Shown here: positions 26,537 to 34,385 of the stretch, in pieces
Layout of the letters: each line of letters opens with the position of its first letter
How positions within the stretch are numbered: position 1 is the stretch's first letter
Source of the DNA: Haloplanus sp. XH21
GTDB lineage: Archaea > Halobacteriota > Halobacteria > Halobacteriales > Haloferacaceae
Direction: 5' to 3'
Length of the DNA: 64,000 nt
Assembly: GCF_023276355.1 (NCBI RefSeq)
Contig: NZ_JALLPL010000001.1
Span: 1,240,001-1,304,000, forward strand
Translations under genes and position numbers: made by a program
Notes under the pieces: model-generated
Database searches by the model: none
The model's input: the letters and a program-made list of their open reading frames with translations, nothing else
Told to the model about the DNA's origin: nothing

Positions 26537-27820
26537 TTACTGCTCGCGTTCGACCGCGCTGGCGGCCCGGACGATGGTCCGCTCACCGAACGCCGGCCCG
26601 ACGAACTGGAGGCCGACGGGGAGTCCGTCGGCGGTCCCGGCTGGCACGGAGATCGCCGGGAGGTTGGCGAGGTTGACCGGGACCGTGTTGGCGTCGGCGA
26701 GATACATCTGCAGCGGGTCGTCGAGGCTCTCGCCGAGTTCGAACGGGAGCACGGGCATCGTCGGCGATGCCAGCACGTCGGCCTCGGAAAGCGCCTCGTC
26801 GAAGTCCTGTTTGACCCACGCGCGGGCGTCCTGGGCCTTGGCGTAGTACTTGTCGTGATAGCCCGCAGAGAGGGCGTAGGTGCCAAGCAGGATACGGCGT
26901 TTCACCTCGTCGCCGAAGCCCTCCTCGCGGACGCGGGCGAACGCCTCGTTCCAGTCGTCCTCGCTCTCGCTCTCGGTGTCGGGGCCGTAGCGAACGCCGT
27001 CGAAGCGCGCGAGGTTCGAGGAGGCCTCGGACATGGCGATGACGTAGTAGGCCTGGACGGCGCGTTCGACGGAGGGGAGACTCACGTCGTGAATCTCCGC
27101 ACCCTGTGCTTCGAGGTCCGCGAGGGCGTCCTCGAACGTCTCGACGACGCGTTCGTCGGCCCCCTCGACCAGCTCGGTCGGGACGCCGATGGTGAGGCCG
27201 TCGACGTCGCCGTCGGCGGCGCTGGCGTAGTCGGCGTCGGCGCCTTCCTCGCGGGTCGTCGCGTCGCGGTCGTCGGGACCGGCGATGACCTCCAGTAGTT
27301 CGGCCGCGCCCTCGACGGTCGGCGCCAGGGGACCGATCTGTTCGAGCGAGTTGGCGTAGGCGACGAGGCCGTACCGGGAGACCAGGCCGTAGGTGGGCTT
27401 GATGCCGACGACGCCACAGAAGGCGGCCGGACACCGGACGGAGCCACCGGTGTCGCTGCCGAGGGCGAGGTCGGCCTCGCCGGCGGCGACGGCGGCGGCG
27501 CTGCCACCCGAGGAGCCACCGGGCACGCGCGACTCGTCGACGGGGTTCGTCGTCGGGCCGAACGCCGACGTCTCCGTCGTCGTCCCCATGCCGAACTCGT
27601 CCATGTTGGTCTTGCCGACGATGGTCGCGCCCGCGTCAGCGAGGCGTTCGACGACCGTCGCGTCGTAGGGCGGCACGTAGTCCTCGAGCATCGCAGACCC
27701 GCAGGTGGTCCGGACGCCCTCGGTGGAGATGTTGTCCTTGACGGCGACGGTGCGACCCGCGAGCGGGCCGTCGTCGTCGCCCTCGATGGCCGTCTCGGTG
27801 ATGAAGGCGTCGTGGCTCAT
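26537..27820 (-). CDS. gatA: Glu-tRNA(Gln)/Asp-tRNA(Asn) amidotransferase subunit A
   Basis: This 427-residue amidase-signature enzyme has catalytic triad candidates Lys28, Ser103 (GGSSGGSA) and Ser127 (GSDTGGSVR). It releases ammonia from glutamine to amidate mischarged tRNA in the GatCAB complex. It overlaps the gatC stop as ATGA. gatB is not in the window, so it must be encoded elsewhere. Confidence 0.95.
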   Translation of the reverse strand: MSHDAFITETAIEGDDDGPLAGRTVAVKDNISTEGVRTTCGSAMLEDYVPPYDATVVERLADAGATIVGKTNMDEFGMGTTTETSAFGPTTNPVDESRVPGGSSGGSAAAVAAGEADLALGSDTGGSVRCPAAFCGVVGIKPTYGLVSRYGLVAYANSLEQIGPLAPTVEGAAELLEVIAGPDDRDATTREEGADADYASAADGDVDGLTIGVPTELVEGADERVVETFEDALADLEAQGAEIHDVSLPSVERAVQAYYVIAMSEASSNLARFDGVRYGPDTESESEDDWNEAFARVREEGFGDEVKRRILLGTYALSAGYHDKYYAKAQDARAWVKQDFDEALSEADVLASPTMPVLPFELGESLDDPLQMYLADANTVPVNLANLPAISVPAGTADGLPVGLQFVGPAFGERTIVRAASAVEREQ

Positions 27821-28095
27821 GACACGCTCGGCCCCTCGAAGTGGCCGTCTTCGGTCGCCGGCGCGTTCCGCAGGGCCTCCTCCTGGGTGAGTCCCTCGCG
27901 AACCTCGTCGGCTCGCATGACGTTCACCAGGTCAGGTTCCGACTCGACCTCGGGCACGTCGTCGAGGGCGTCGAAGTAGGAGAGGATGTCCGCGAACTGC
28001 ACGGCGAACTGGTCCACCTCGTCCTCGGCCAGGTCGATCCGGGCGAGGTCGGCGACGTGGCGGACCTCGTCGGGGTCGACGGGCGTCTCGCTCAT
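27817..28095 (-). CDS. gatC: amidotransferase subunit C
   Basis: This 92-residue GatC has the motif VRHVADLARIDLAEDE and the C-terminal MRADEVREGLTQEEAL...NAP, which clamps the GatA/GatB interface. ATG at 28095 starts the conserved region; upstream residues in the longer open frame do not fit the family. A weak CCTTAG box lies about 27-33 nt upstream. Confidence 0.92.
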   Translation of the reverse strand: MSETPVDPDEVRHVADLARIDLAEDEVDQFAVQFADILSYFDALDDVPEVESEPDLVNVMRADEVREGLTQEEALRNAPATEDGHFEGPSVS

Positions 28096-28510
28096 GTGTG
28101 AGGGGAACTCTGGGCCGGCACTAAGGGTTTCGGTCCAGCTGTGATGCGCGGTCGTTCGTATCGCCGCTCGCGCATCTTCCCATCGTCCACACCTCGCGTT
28201 CACGCACCGAATACAGCCGCAGATCAAACTCAGTATGTGTTTGTTTAGGCCCGCTGAAAACAGGGACGTTGGCGGTAGTTGACGCCGTTCTATCATTCGA
28301 CAATGGGTAATGAGTTTTATTTACCCTCTCAGTTGCCATTAACGACGGTAGACACACACATACAAGATCCGAAAATGTGCTTTGCTTGGGTTCTGAGTCG
28401 ATATACATCCGCGTTTGTGTCTCACTGTCTACGGCCGACACCTCACACTCCAACGGGACAGCAGGTAAGTACAAATGTTTATGCCTCTGGCGACCGAGTA
28501 TCTATACGGA
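28096..28510. other. A/T-rich divergent regulatory region (gatC / hbpS-like)
   Basis: This 415-nt divergent gap is visibly poorer in G and C than the flanking genes. Three TATA-like boxes face the hbpS-like gene: TTTTATTT (about 28315), ATATAC (about 28400) and TTTATG (28478-28483). A 6-bp inverted repeat, GGGTAA/TTACCC (28305-28326), surrounds the first. Short open frames on both strands lack haloarchaeal codon bias. Multiple promoters for the downstream pair are likely. Confidence 0.5.
28478..28483 (+). promoter_or_regulatory. TATA-like box for the hbpS-like gene
   Basis: TTTATG lies 28-33 nt before the ATG at 28511, which supports that start and a leaderless transcript. Confidence 0.55.
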
Positions 28511-28960
28511 ATGGTTCAATCTATCACACTTGACACTGCAAAAGAGTTGATCGATGCGGCCGAGCAGAAGGCCGATGAAATCGATAATCCGATGGTAATC
28601 GCGGTTACGAACAGCGAGGGCAACCTCATCGCCCAGCGTCGGATGGACGACGCGTGGCTCGCGTCGGTCTCGATTTCGCGGAACAAGGCCTACACGTCGG
28701 CGGCGCTCGACATGCCGACCCACGAACTCGCCGAGCCTTCCGAGCCCGGCAACTCCCTGTACGGACTTCAGACGACCGACGAGGGTCGCATCGTCATCTT
28801 CGGCGGCGGCTATCCGCTGTTCGACGAGGACGGCGATGTCGTCGGGGCGTTCGGCGTCTCCGGCGGCGCCGTCGAACAGGACATGGAAGTCGCGGAAGCG
28901 GGCGTCGCCCACTGGGAATCGCTTCGGGACAGCGCGACACCGGCTGAGGTGACCAACTAA
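28511..28960 (+). CDS. GlcG/HbpS-family heme-binding-like protein
   Basis: This 149-residue protein has the GlcG/HbpS pattern: an N-terminal helix, MVIAVTNSEGNLIAQRRMDD, and the C-terminal VVGAFGVSGGAVEQDMEVAEAG. Relatives bind heme or act as small regulators; the role here is unknown. The stop overlaps the next gene's ATG by one base (TAATG), so it is made together with the dehydrogenase. ATG at 28511 is preferred to one 36 nt upstream because the TATA box lies between them and the new start. Confidence 0.85.
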   Translation: MVQSITLDTAKELIDAAEQKADEIDNPMVIAVTNSEGNLIAQRRMDDAWLASVSISRNKAYTSAALDMPTHELAEPSEPGNSLYGLQTTDEGRIVIFGGGYPLFDEDGDVVGAFGVSGGAVEQDMEVAEAGVAHWESLRDSATPAEVTN

Positions 28961-30123
28961 TGTCGATGGACGCCGTCGTCTACAAGGGGCCACACGAGGT
29001 CGCCGTCGAAGAAGTTGAGGAACCGGAGATCGAACATCCCAACGACGTCCTGATCGACATCACGACGTCGTGCATCTGTGGCTCCGACCTTCACATGTAC
29101 GAAGGGCGGACGGCCGCGGAACCGGGCATCGTCTTCGGTCACGAGAACGTGGGCATCGTCACCGAAACCGGCGAGGCCGTGACCGACCTCGAAATCGGCG
29201 ACCGCGTCGTCGCCCCGTTCAACGTCGCCTGCGGGTTCTGTGAGAACTGCGAGAACGGCAAGACCGGCTTCTGTACCACCGTCAACCCCGGCTTCGCCGG
29301 CGGCGCGTACGGCTACGTCGCCATGGGCCCGTACAAGGGCGGTCAGGCGGAGAAGCTCCGCATCCCCTTCGCCGACTTCAACGCGCTCAAACTCCCCGAG
29401 GGCGACGAACACGAGGACGCGTTCTCGCTCCTCGCGGACGTCTTCCCCACCGGCTGGCACGGACTCGAACTCGCCAACTTCGAGGCCGGCGACTCCGTGG
29501 CCATCTACGGGGCCGGCCCGGTCGGTCTGATGGCCGCGTACAGCGCGAAGATCCGCGGTGCCGCCGAAATCTACGTCGTCGACCGCGTCGAGAGTCGGCT
29601 CGACCTCGCCGAGGAACACTGCGACGCGACGCCCATCAACTTCGAGGAGAGCGATCCGGTCGAACAGATCAAGGAGATCCACGGCGGCGGCGTCGACAAG
29701 GGCGTCGACGCGGTCGGCTACCAGGCCGTCGACCCCGACAAGGAGGGCTCCTCTACGTACGACCCGGCCCGTGAGAACCCCGCGGTCGTCATCAACAACC
29801 TCATCCGGACCGTCAAGCCGACGGGCGAACTCGGCATTCCGGGCCTCTACGTGCCCGAAGACCCCGGTGCGCCCGACGACATGGCCGCCCAGGGTCGCAT
29901 CGGCATCGACTTCGGCCTCCTGTTCGAGAAGGGGCAGGCCCTCGGCACCGGCCAGTGTAACGTCAAGGAGTACAACCGCGAACTCCGCGACCTCATCATC
30001 GAGGGTCGCGCCGACCCCAGTTGGCTCGTCTCCCATCGCGTCGGTCTCGAGGAGGCGCCGGAGATGTACGAGGCCTTCGACAACCGCGAAGAGGGCGTGA
30101 CGAAAGTGCTGCTGGAGCCGTAG
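28960..30123 (+). CDS. zinc-dependent dehydrogenase, glutathione-independent formaldehyde dehydrogenase type
   Basis: This 387-residue medium-chain dehydrogenase has catalytic zinc ligands in the Cys40 (CGSDLH) and His61 (GHE) region. Structural zinc cysteines are 91, 94, 97 and 105, and the NAD fold carries GAGPVGLMAA. The long segment VDPDKEGSSTYDP before the last strands is typical of the glutathione-independent formaldehyde dehydrogenase/dismutase subgroup. It likely oxidises formaldehyde or other short aldehydes. It is coupled to the hbpS-like gene. Confidence 0.88.
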   Translation: MSMDAVVYKGPHEVAVEEVEEPEIEHPNDVLIDITTSCICGSDLHMYEGRTAAEPGIVFGHENVGIVTETGEAVTDLEIGDRVVAPFNVACGFCENCENGKTGFCTTVNPGFAGGAYGYVAMGPYKGGQAEKLRIPFADFNALKLPEGDEHEDAFSLLADVFPTGWHGLELANFEAGDSVAIYGAGPVGLMAAYSAKIRGAAEIYVVDRVESRLDLAEEHCDATPINFEESDPVEQIKEIHGGGVDKGVDAVGYQAVDPDKEGSSTYDPARENPAVVINNLIRTVKPTGELGIPGLYVPEDPGAPDDMAAQGRIGIDFGLLFEKGQALGTGQCNVKEYNRELRDLIIEGRADPSWLVSHRVGLEEAPEMYEAFDNREEGVTKVLLEP

Positions 30124-30152
30124 TCTCCGCTTCTCGGCCTCCAGTTCCACGC

Positions 30153-30161
30153 GATATGTTT
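30153..30161 (+). promoter_or_regulatory. TATA-like box for the 52-aa gene
   Basis: GATATGTTT lies 26-34 nt before the ATG at 30187, so the small gene may be transcribed on its own. Confidence 0.45.
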
Positions 30162-30186
30162 CACACTACGATGACAACGAGACCCC

Positions 30187-30345
30187 ATGTGCCAATACTG
30201 TAGTTACCGCTACCACAGCGGCTGGACGCAGATGCTGTCGTACGACGACACCTACCAGACGGCGATGCAGTCGGCGTCGTCGTCGACGTACGGCTTCCAC
30301 GAGTCGTGGGACGACCTCCGCGACGATGTCGGCCTCGGCGTCTAG
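30187..30345 (+). CDS. 52-residue CxxC small protein
   Basis: This short frame of 53 codons encodes a protein that starts MCQYCSYRYHSGW and is rich in Tyr, Ser and Asp. One CxxC and one nearby His could bind a metal, perhaps as a dimer. The third codon positions are strongly G/C as in its neighbours, and a TATA-like box is well placed, so it looks real. It lies 63 nt after the dehydrogenase. Its TAG stop overlaps the stop of the convergent G3E GTPase through CTAG. No family was recognised. Confidence 0.7.
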   Translation: MCQYCSYRYHSGWTQMLSYDDTYQTAMQSASSSTYGFHESWDDLRDDVGLGV

Positions 30346-31454
30346 GCTTCCCGGGGGAAGGGATCAGTCGGATACGACGCCGCGCGCTCCGACTCGTCGG
30401 CCAGACAGTCGTCGAGGGCGGCCGTCACTTTCTCGCTGTCGAGATGCCGACCGATGAGCACGAGTCGCGTCGCGGGGTCGTCCGCGCCCCACTCACCGAT
30501 CGGGCCTGCCTGAACGGCTGGCCCCGCTTGACTCACCCCGAGCACCGCGTCCGGCCGGCTCGCGACCCACGCGAACCCTTTCAACCGGACGATGTCACCC
30601 TCCCACTCGTCGAGCCAAGCGTCGAATCGCCCGGGATGGAACGGCCGTTCCCGGCGGTAGACGAACGATTCGACGCCGTGGGCGGCGGCCGCCGGCTGGT
30701 CACCGTGGTCGTGGCCGTCCGTCTCGCCCCCTTCCGCTGCCGCCAGCGCCTGCTTCCATCCTTGCTGCCCTTTCGCCGCCTCGAAGTCGAATCGCCCCGT
30801 TCCGAGCACGGTCCCCGGGTCGACCGCGGAGTCTATGGTTCGATGAATCGCTGCTCGTGGCTGGAGTTCCCGGATCGCGCCCTCGACGGCGTCGAGTTCG
30901 TCGTCCGGCACCATATCACATTTGTTCAACAGGAGCACGTCACAGAACTCGATCTGGTCGACCAACACTTCGGTCAGGGGTCGCTCGGGGGCTGGCGCCT
31001 CGTCGGGGAGCGATTCCGACGGGTCGAACGCCTTCCAGAAGCCGTAGGCGTCGACGACCGAGACGGTCGTATCGAGGCGGAATCGGTCGGGGAGGTGACC
31101 CTCGTCCGTCCCGACGGTCAGCGTTCGGGCGATGGGAATGGGTTCGCTGATGCCCGACGCTTCGACGACGAGATAGTCGAACGAGCGCTCCTCGGCCAGC
31201 CGGGTCACCTCGCTCACCAGGTCGTCCTGCAGACGACAGCAGATACAGCCGTTCGAGAGGTCGATGACGCCGTCGTCGGTCTCTCGGTCCAGGAGTTCGG
31301 CGTCGACGTTCACCTCCCCCATGTCGTTGACGATCACGGCGATGCGTCGGTCCCCCGGATCGTTCAGGAGCCGATTCACGAGCGTCGTTTTTCCGGCGCC
31401 GAGCGGACCGCTGATGAGTGTGATCGGAATCGGCGTGTCGTTGGAGGAAACCAT
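30342..31454 (-). CDS. G3E-family (CobW/YjiA-like) GTPase
   Basis: This 370-residue protein has P-loop GPLGAGKTT at 16-24, the metal-binding GCICC motif (Cys70, 72, 73), NKCD for guanine and a His-rich linker (GHDHGD) before a CobW C-terminal domain. Such proteins ferry metals (Zn, Co, Ni) to client enzymes. A 20-bp palindrome covers the start codon. The likely client is unknown; the zinc dehydrogenase and the CxxC protein are the nearest candidates. Confidence 0.92.
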   Translation of the reverse strand: MVSSNDTPIPITLISGPLGAGKTTLVNRLLNDPGDRRIAVIVNDMGEVNVDAELLDRETDDGVIDLSNGCICCRLQDDLVSEVTRLAEERSFDYLVVEASGISEPIPIARTLTVGTDEGHLPDRFRLDTTVSVVDAYGFWKAFDPSESLPDEAPAPERPLTEVLVDQIEFCDVLLLNKCDMVPDDELDAVEGAIRELQPRAAIHRTIDSAVDPGTVLGTGRFDFEAAKGQQGWKQALAAAEGGETDGHDHGDQPAAAAHGVESFVYRRERPFHPGRFDAWLDEWEGDIVRLKGFAWVASRPDAVLGVSQAGPAVQAGPIGEWGADDPATRLVLIGRHLDSEKVTAALDDCLADESERAASYPTDPFPREA

Positions 31455-31470
31455 GATACCCGTATCATGG
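31451..31470. promoter_or_regulatory. palindromic operator candidate on the G3E GTPase start
   Basis: CCATGATACCCGTATCATGG has 9-bp perfect arms around a CC centre. It covers the start codon (31452-31454) and the expected transcription start, with a CATTCATA-like box about 27-34 nt upstream of the ATG. This is the classic position for a dimeric repressor. Confidence 0.6.
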
Positions 31471-31554
31471 CAGCGAGCCGTATGAATGTGTGTTCACAGC
31501 CGCGTCGGCGTGTCGTGCGTCGCCCGTGAACGATCGCCAGACGACTCCGACAGA

Positions 31555-31560
31555 TTTAAA
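31555..31560 (+). promoter_or_regulatory. TATA box for tfb
   Basis: TTTAAA lies 55-60 nt before the tfb ATG, which predicts a leader of about 30 nt. Confidence 0.6.
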
Positions 31561-31614
31561 CCTTCTCGTCGAACTACTTTCTGTACAGAGCCGTTTTGCT
31601 CACGATACAAACCA

Positions 31615-32604
31615 ATGACCGATAGCGCACGCGGTTACACGACCGAACGCTCTCGCGCGCGCGAGCGCGAGGACGAGAGCGAAAGTACCGAGACGGACAG
31701 CGAGCAACTGAGCTGTCCGGAGTGCGGAGGCCAGCTCGCCACGGACACCGAACACGGCGAGACGGTGTGTGCCGACTGCGGCCTCGTGGTCGAGGAAGAC
31801 GAGATCGACCACGGCCCCGAGTGGCGCGCCTTCGACTCCAAAGAGAAAGACCAGAAGTCCCGGGTCGGCGCGCCGACGACCCAGATGATGCACGACAAGG
31901 GGCTCTCGACCAACATCGGGTGGCAGGACAAAGACGCCTACGGCAAGACGCTGAGCGCCCGCCAGCGGGAGAAGATGCAGCGGCTGCGCACGTGGAACGA
32001 GCGGTTCCGCACCCGCGACTCCAAGGAGCGCAACCTGAAGCAGGCCCTCGGCGAGATCGACCGCATGGCCTCCGCGCTCGGCCTCCCCGAGAACGTCCGT
32101 GAAACCGCGAGCGTCATCTACCGCCGCGCCCTGGCCGACGACCTCCTCCCCGGGCGCTCCATCGAGGGCGTCGCCACCAGTGCCCTCTACGCCGCCGCCC
32201 GCCAGGCCGGCACCCCCCGCTCGCTCGACGAGATCGCCACCGTCTCCCGCGTCGAGAAAGACGAGATCGCTCGAACGTACCGCTATGTCGTCCGCGAACT
32301 CGGCCTCGAGATCCAGCCGGCCGACCCCGAGCAGTACGTCCCCCGATTCGCCTCCGAACTCGACCTCTCCGACGAGTCCGAACGCCGCGCCCGCGACCTG
32401 TTGAAAACCGCCAAGGACCAGGGCGTCCACAGCGGCAAGAGTCCGGTCGGGCTCGCCGCCGCTGCCATCTACGCCGCCGCGCTCCTCACCAACGAGAAGG
32501 TGACCCAGAGCGAGGTGTCCGAAGTCGCCAACATCAGCGAGGTCACCATCCGAAACCGATATCACGAACTGCTCGAAGCCGAAGAGCAGATCCAGGTTCC
32601 CTAA
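31615..32604 (+). CDS. tfb: transcription initiation factor IIB (TFB)
   Basis: This 329-residue TFB has an N-terminal zinc ribbon (Cys34, 37, 52, 55), the B-reader/linker region RVGAPTT...GLSTNIGW, and two cyclin-like repeats (about 130-215 and 225-320). A Lys/Arg- and Glu-rich N-terminal tail precedes the ribbon. It recruits RNA polymerase to TATA-bound TBP. Haloarchaea have several TFBs, and which paralogue this is cannot be told. ATG at 31615 lies after the TTTAAA box; an upstream in-frame ATG would span the promoter. Confidence 0.96.
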   Translation: MTDSARGYTTERSRAREREDESESTETDSEQLSCPECGGQLATDTEHGETVCADCGLVVEEDEIDHGPEWRAFDSKEKDQKSRVGAPTTQMMHDKGLSTNIGWQDKDAYGKTLSARQREKMQRLRTWNERFRTRDSKERNLKQALGEIDRMASALGLPENVRETASVIYRRALADDLLPGRSIEGVATSALYAAARQAGTPRSLDEIATVSRVEKDEIARTYRYVVRELGLEIQPADPEQYVPRFASELDLSDESERRARDLLKTAKDQGVHSGKSPVGLAAAAIYAAALLTNEKVTQSEVSEVANISEVTIRNRYHELLEAEEQIQVP

Positions 32605-32711
32605 CGCCGTTCGACCGACACGTCCGCCGGGACGACGATCCGCTGCGTTTCGCCGGAAAGGTCGATTTCTATCGTCCCCACCGCCGCGTCAATGGGTATC
32701 GTGCGATTCAT
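32601..32711 (-). CDS. possible 36-residue protein
   Basis: This short frame encodes a peptide beginning MNRTIPIDAAVGTIEIDL that looks like two beta-strands. Its stop overlaps the tfb stop through CTAA, as in other convergent pairs here. Codon bias is moderate and no well-placed TATA box was seen. It was not recognised and may be spurious. Confidence 0.3.
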   Translation of the reverse strand: MNRTIPIDAAVGTIEIDLSGETQRIVVPADVSVERR

Positions 32712-32824
32712 TCGGTCGTTTTTGAGACGGAGATGGCTCACGGGCCGTCTGCTCCCGGCATCCGATAAAAAATCCGCCCACGGTCGAGCGCAACGTCGAT
32801 ACGTCCGGCGGGCCACTGCCGCCC

Positions 32825-33295
32825 ATGGAGACGACCCGACATTTCACCGCGACGGTGTATCTCGTCGCGGACGGTGCGACCGCACTCCACGACCACCCTC
32901 GACTTGATCTCCGCCTCCCGCCTGGCGGCCACGTCGACCGCGGCGAACTCCCCCACGAAACGGCGCTCCGCGAGGCCCGGGAGGAGACGGGACTCGACCC
33001 GACGCTGCTGACCGACCATCGCGACGTGCGCTCGACGACGGCGCGGGCGATTCCCCGTCCCCGACACCTGATGCTCGCCGACGTGAACGTCTGCGACGGC
33101 GAAGTGGGCCACCAGCACGTCGATCACGTCTTCTACGCGACCGCCGAGAGCCGTACGATCGATCCCGATCCGGGCGAACCGGGGGCGGCGGCGTGGTCCT
33201 GGTACGACGCCGCAGCGCTTCGTGAGGTCGATGTCGATCCGGACGTGCAGGCGTTGGGACTGGAAGCCATCGAGGCCGCGGCGGCGGAGTCGTGA
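32825..33295 (+). CDS. NUDIX hydrolase
   Basis: This 156-residue protein has a complete NUDIX box at 35-57 (G35, E41, R49, E50, E53, E54). It should hydrolyse a nucleoside diphosphate linked to another group; the substrate is not readable. A GATAAAAAAT box lies about 55-60 nt upstream. It converges on the asparagine-synthase-like gene with one base between the stops. Confidence 0.9.
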   Translation: METTRHFTATVYLVADGATALHDHPRLDLRLPPGGHVDRGELPHETALREAREETGLDPTLLTDHRDVRSTTARAIPRPRHLMLADVNVCDGEVGHQHVDHVFYATAESRTIDPDPGEPGAAAWSWYDAAALREVDVDPDVQALGLEAIEAAAAES

Positions 33296-33296
33296 C

Positions 33297-34385
33297 CTAT
33301 GACTCGACCAGCGAGTCGATATACTGCCCGACGTGATCGTCCATGCGACGCTTGAAGCCGGCCTGTCGGGCCAGTCGATCGAGTTCGCGGGAGACGAGGC
33401 TCCCGTACTGCACTGCCTTCTTGTCCGCGGTGACGACCGACGGCGGCAGCCAGTCGCTCGCTGCCCGTCGGAGCGCCACCTTGCGTTCGTCGCTCGTCGC
33501 GAGCAGGTAGTCGGGAAGCGGGAGCGCCGCGTCGACGACGGCGTCGGTCAACAGCGGGGTTACCGGTTCGACGCCCGCCGTCCGGAGCGCGAGCGTGTCG
33601 CGTTCGAGCTGGTCCGGTAGCGTTTCGATCACCTCGCGGGTCGCGCCCCGGACGGTGGTTGCCGCCACGCGGCCGTCGCTCGCCGGATCGACGACCTTCG
33701 CGTAGCCGCCGAACAGTTCGTCCGCGCCCTGCCCGAGCGCGAGGCGGTCGACGCCGTCGGTGGCGGCGCGCTCGGCGACGAGATACAGCGGCAGCGCGAT
33801 GGTCACGCTCATGGGATCGGCGCGTCCCGTCGCGGCGACCACCTCGGGAACCGCCCGCTCCAGGTCGTCGTGGGTGAGTTCGACCACCCGCAGATCACGG
33901 CCCATCTCATCGGCGGCCGCGCGCGCCCGCTCGACATCGGCTGCGTCGGGAAAGCCTGCGACGTAACAGGGGGCGTCGGGGACGCCCGCGGCGACGAGCG
34001 CGGAGTCGAGGCCACCGGAGAACGCGACCGCGACGCCGTCGGGATCGACTGCCGTCACGGACTCGCGGACGGCGCGCCGAACGGCGGCACAGGCAGTCCC
34101 GTCGTCGGCCGCGACGGCTGGGGCAGGAAGTGACCAGACGCGGCGGTCACGGACCTGCCCATCCACTCGTTCGCGGACGTGACCCGCGGGCACCGGCGAG
34201 GCGGCCGCGTCGACGGCACCGGGTCGAAAGTCCCAGTCCTCTGGCGTGCCGAACAGCGGTTGGCGGCCGAGAACGTCCCGAACGAGGCGGCCGTCGAGGT
34301 GGCCGGCGAAGCCTGCCGTGCCGGGGAGGGGGTCGGTCGCGTCGAGGGCACGGCGAACGGTCGCCGGATCGGTCCCGCGGATCAC
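33297..34385 (-). CDS. asparagine-synthase-like protein with vestigial N-terminal domain
   Basis: This 362-residue protein has the PP-loop SGGLDS at 123-128 and the asparagine synthase C-terminal pattern (GQGADELFGGYAK, ADKKAVQYGS). It lacks the N-terminal Cys2 and most of the glutaminase domain of AsnB. A remnant, GFAGHLDGRLVRDVLGRQPLF (21 residues from 25), recalls the RDxLGxxPL part of that domain. It may use free ammonia or amidate another acid. The start overlaps the stop of the PHP gene by four bases. Confidence 0.85.
   Translation of the reverse strand: MIRGTDPATVRRALDATDPLPGTAGFAGHLDGRLVRDVLGRQPLFGTPEDWDFRPGAVDAAASPVPAGHVRERVDGQVRDRRVWSLPAPAVAADDGTACAAVRRAVRESVTAVDPDGVAVAFSGGLDSALVAAGVPDAPCYVAGFPDAADVERARAAADEMGRDLRVVELTHDDLERAVPEVVAATGRADPMSVTIALPLYLVAERAATDGVDRLALGQGADELFGGYAKVVDPASDGRVAATTVRGATREVIETLPDQLERDTLALRTAGVEPVTPLLTDAVVDAALPLPDYLLATSDERKVALRRAASDWLPPSVVTADKKAVQYGSLVSRELDRLARQAGFKRRMDDHVGQYIDSLVES

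Noticed and set aside
28121-28533. short open frames on both strands upstream of the hbpS-like gene
   Set aside because: Codon use is unlike the neighbours, no family pattern was seen, and the region reads as promoter DNA.
31486-31614. N-terminal extension of TFB from an upstream ATG
   Set aside because: The extension spans the TTTAAA promoter box and is unlike any TFB N-terminus.
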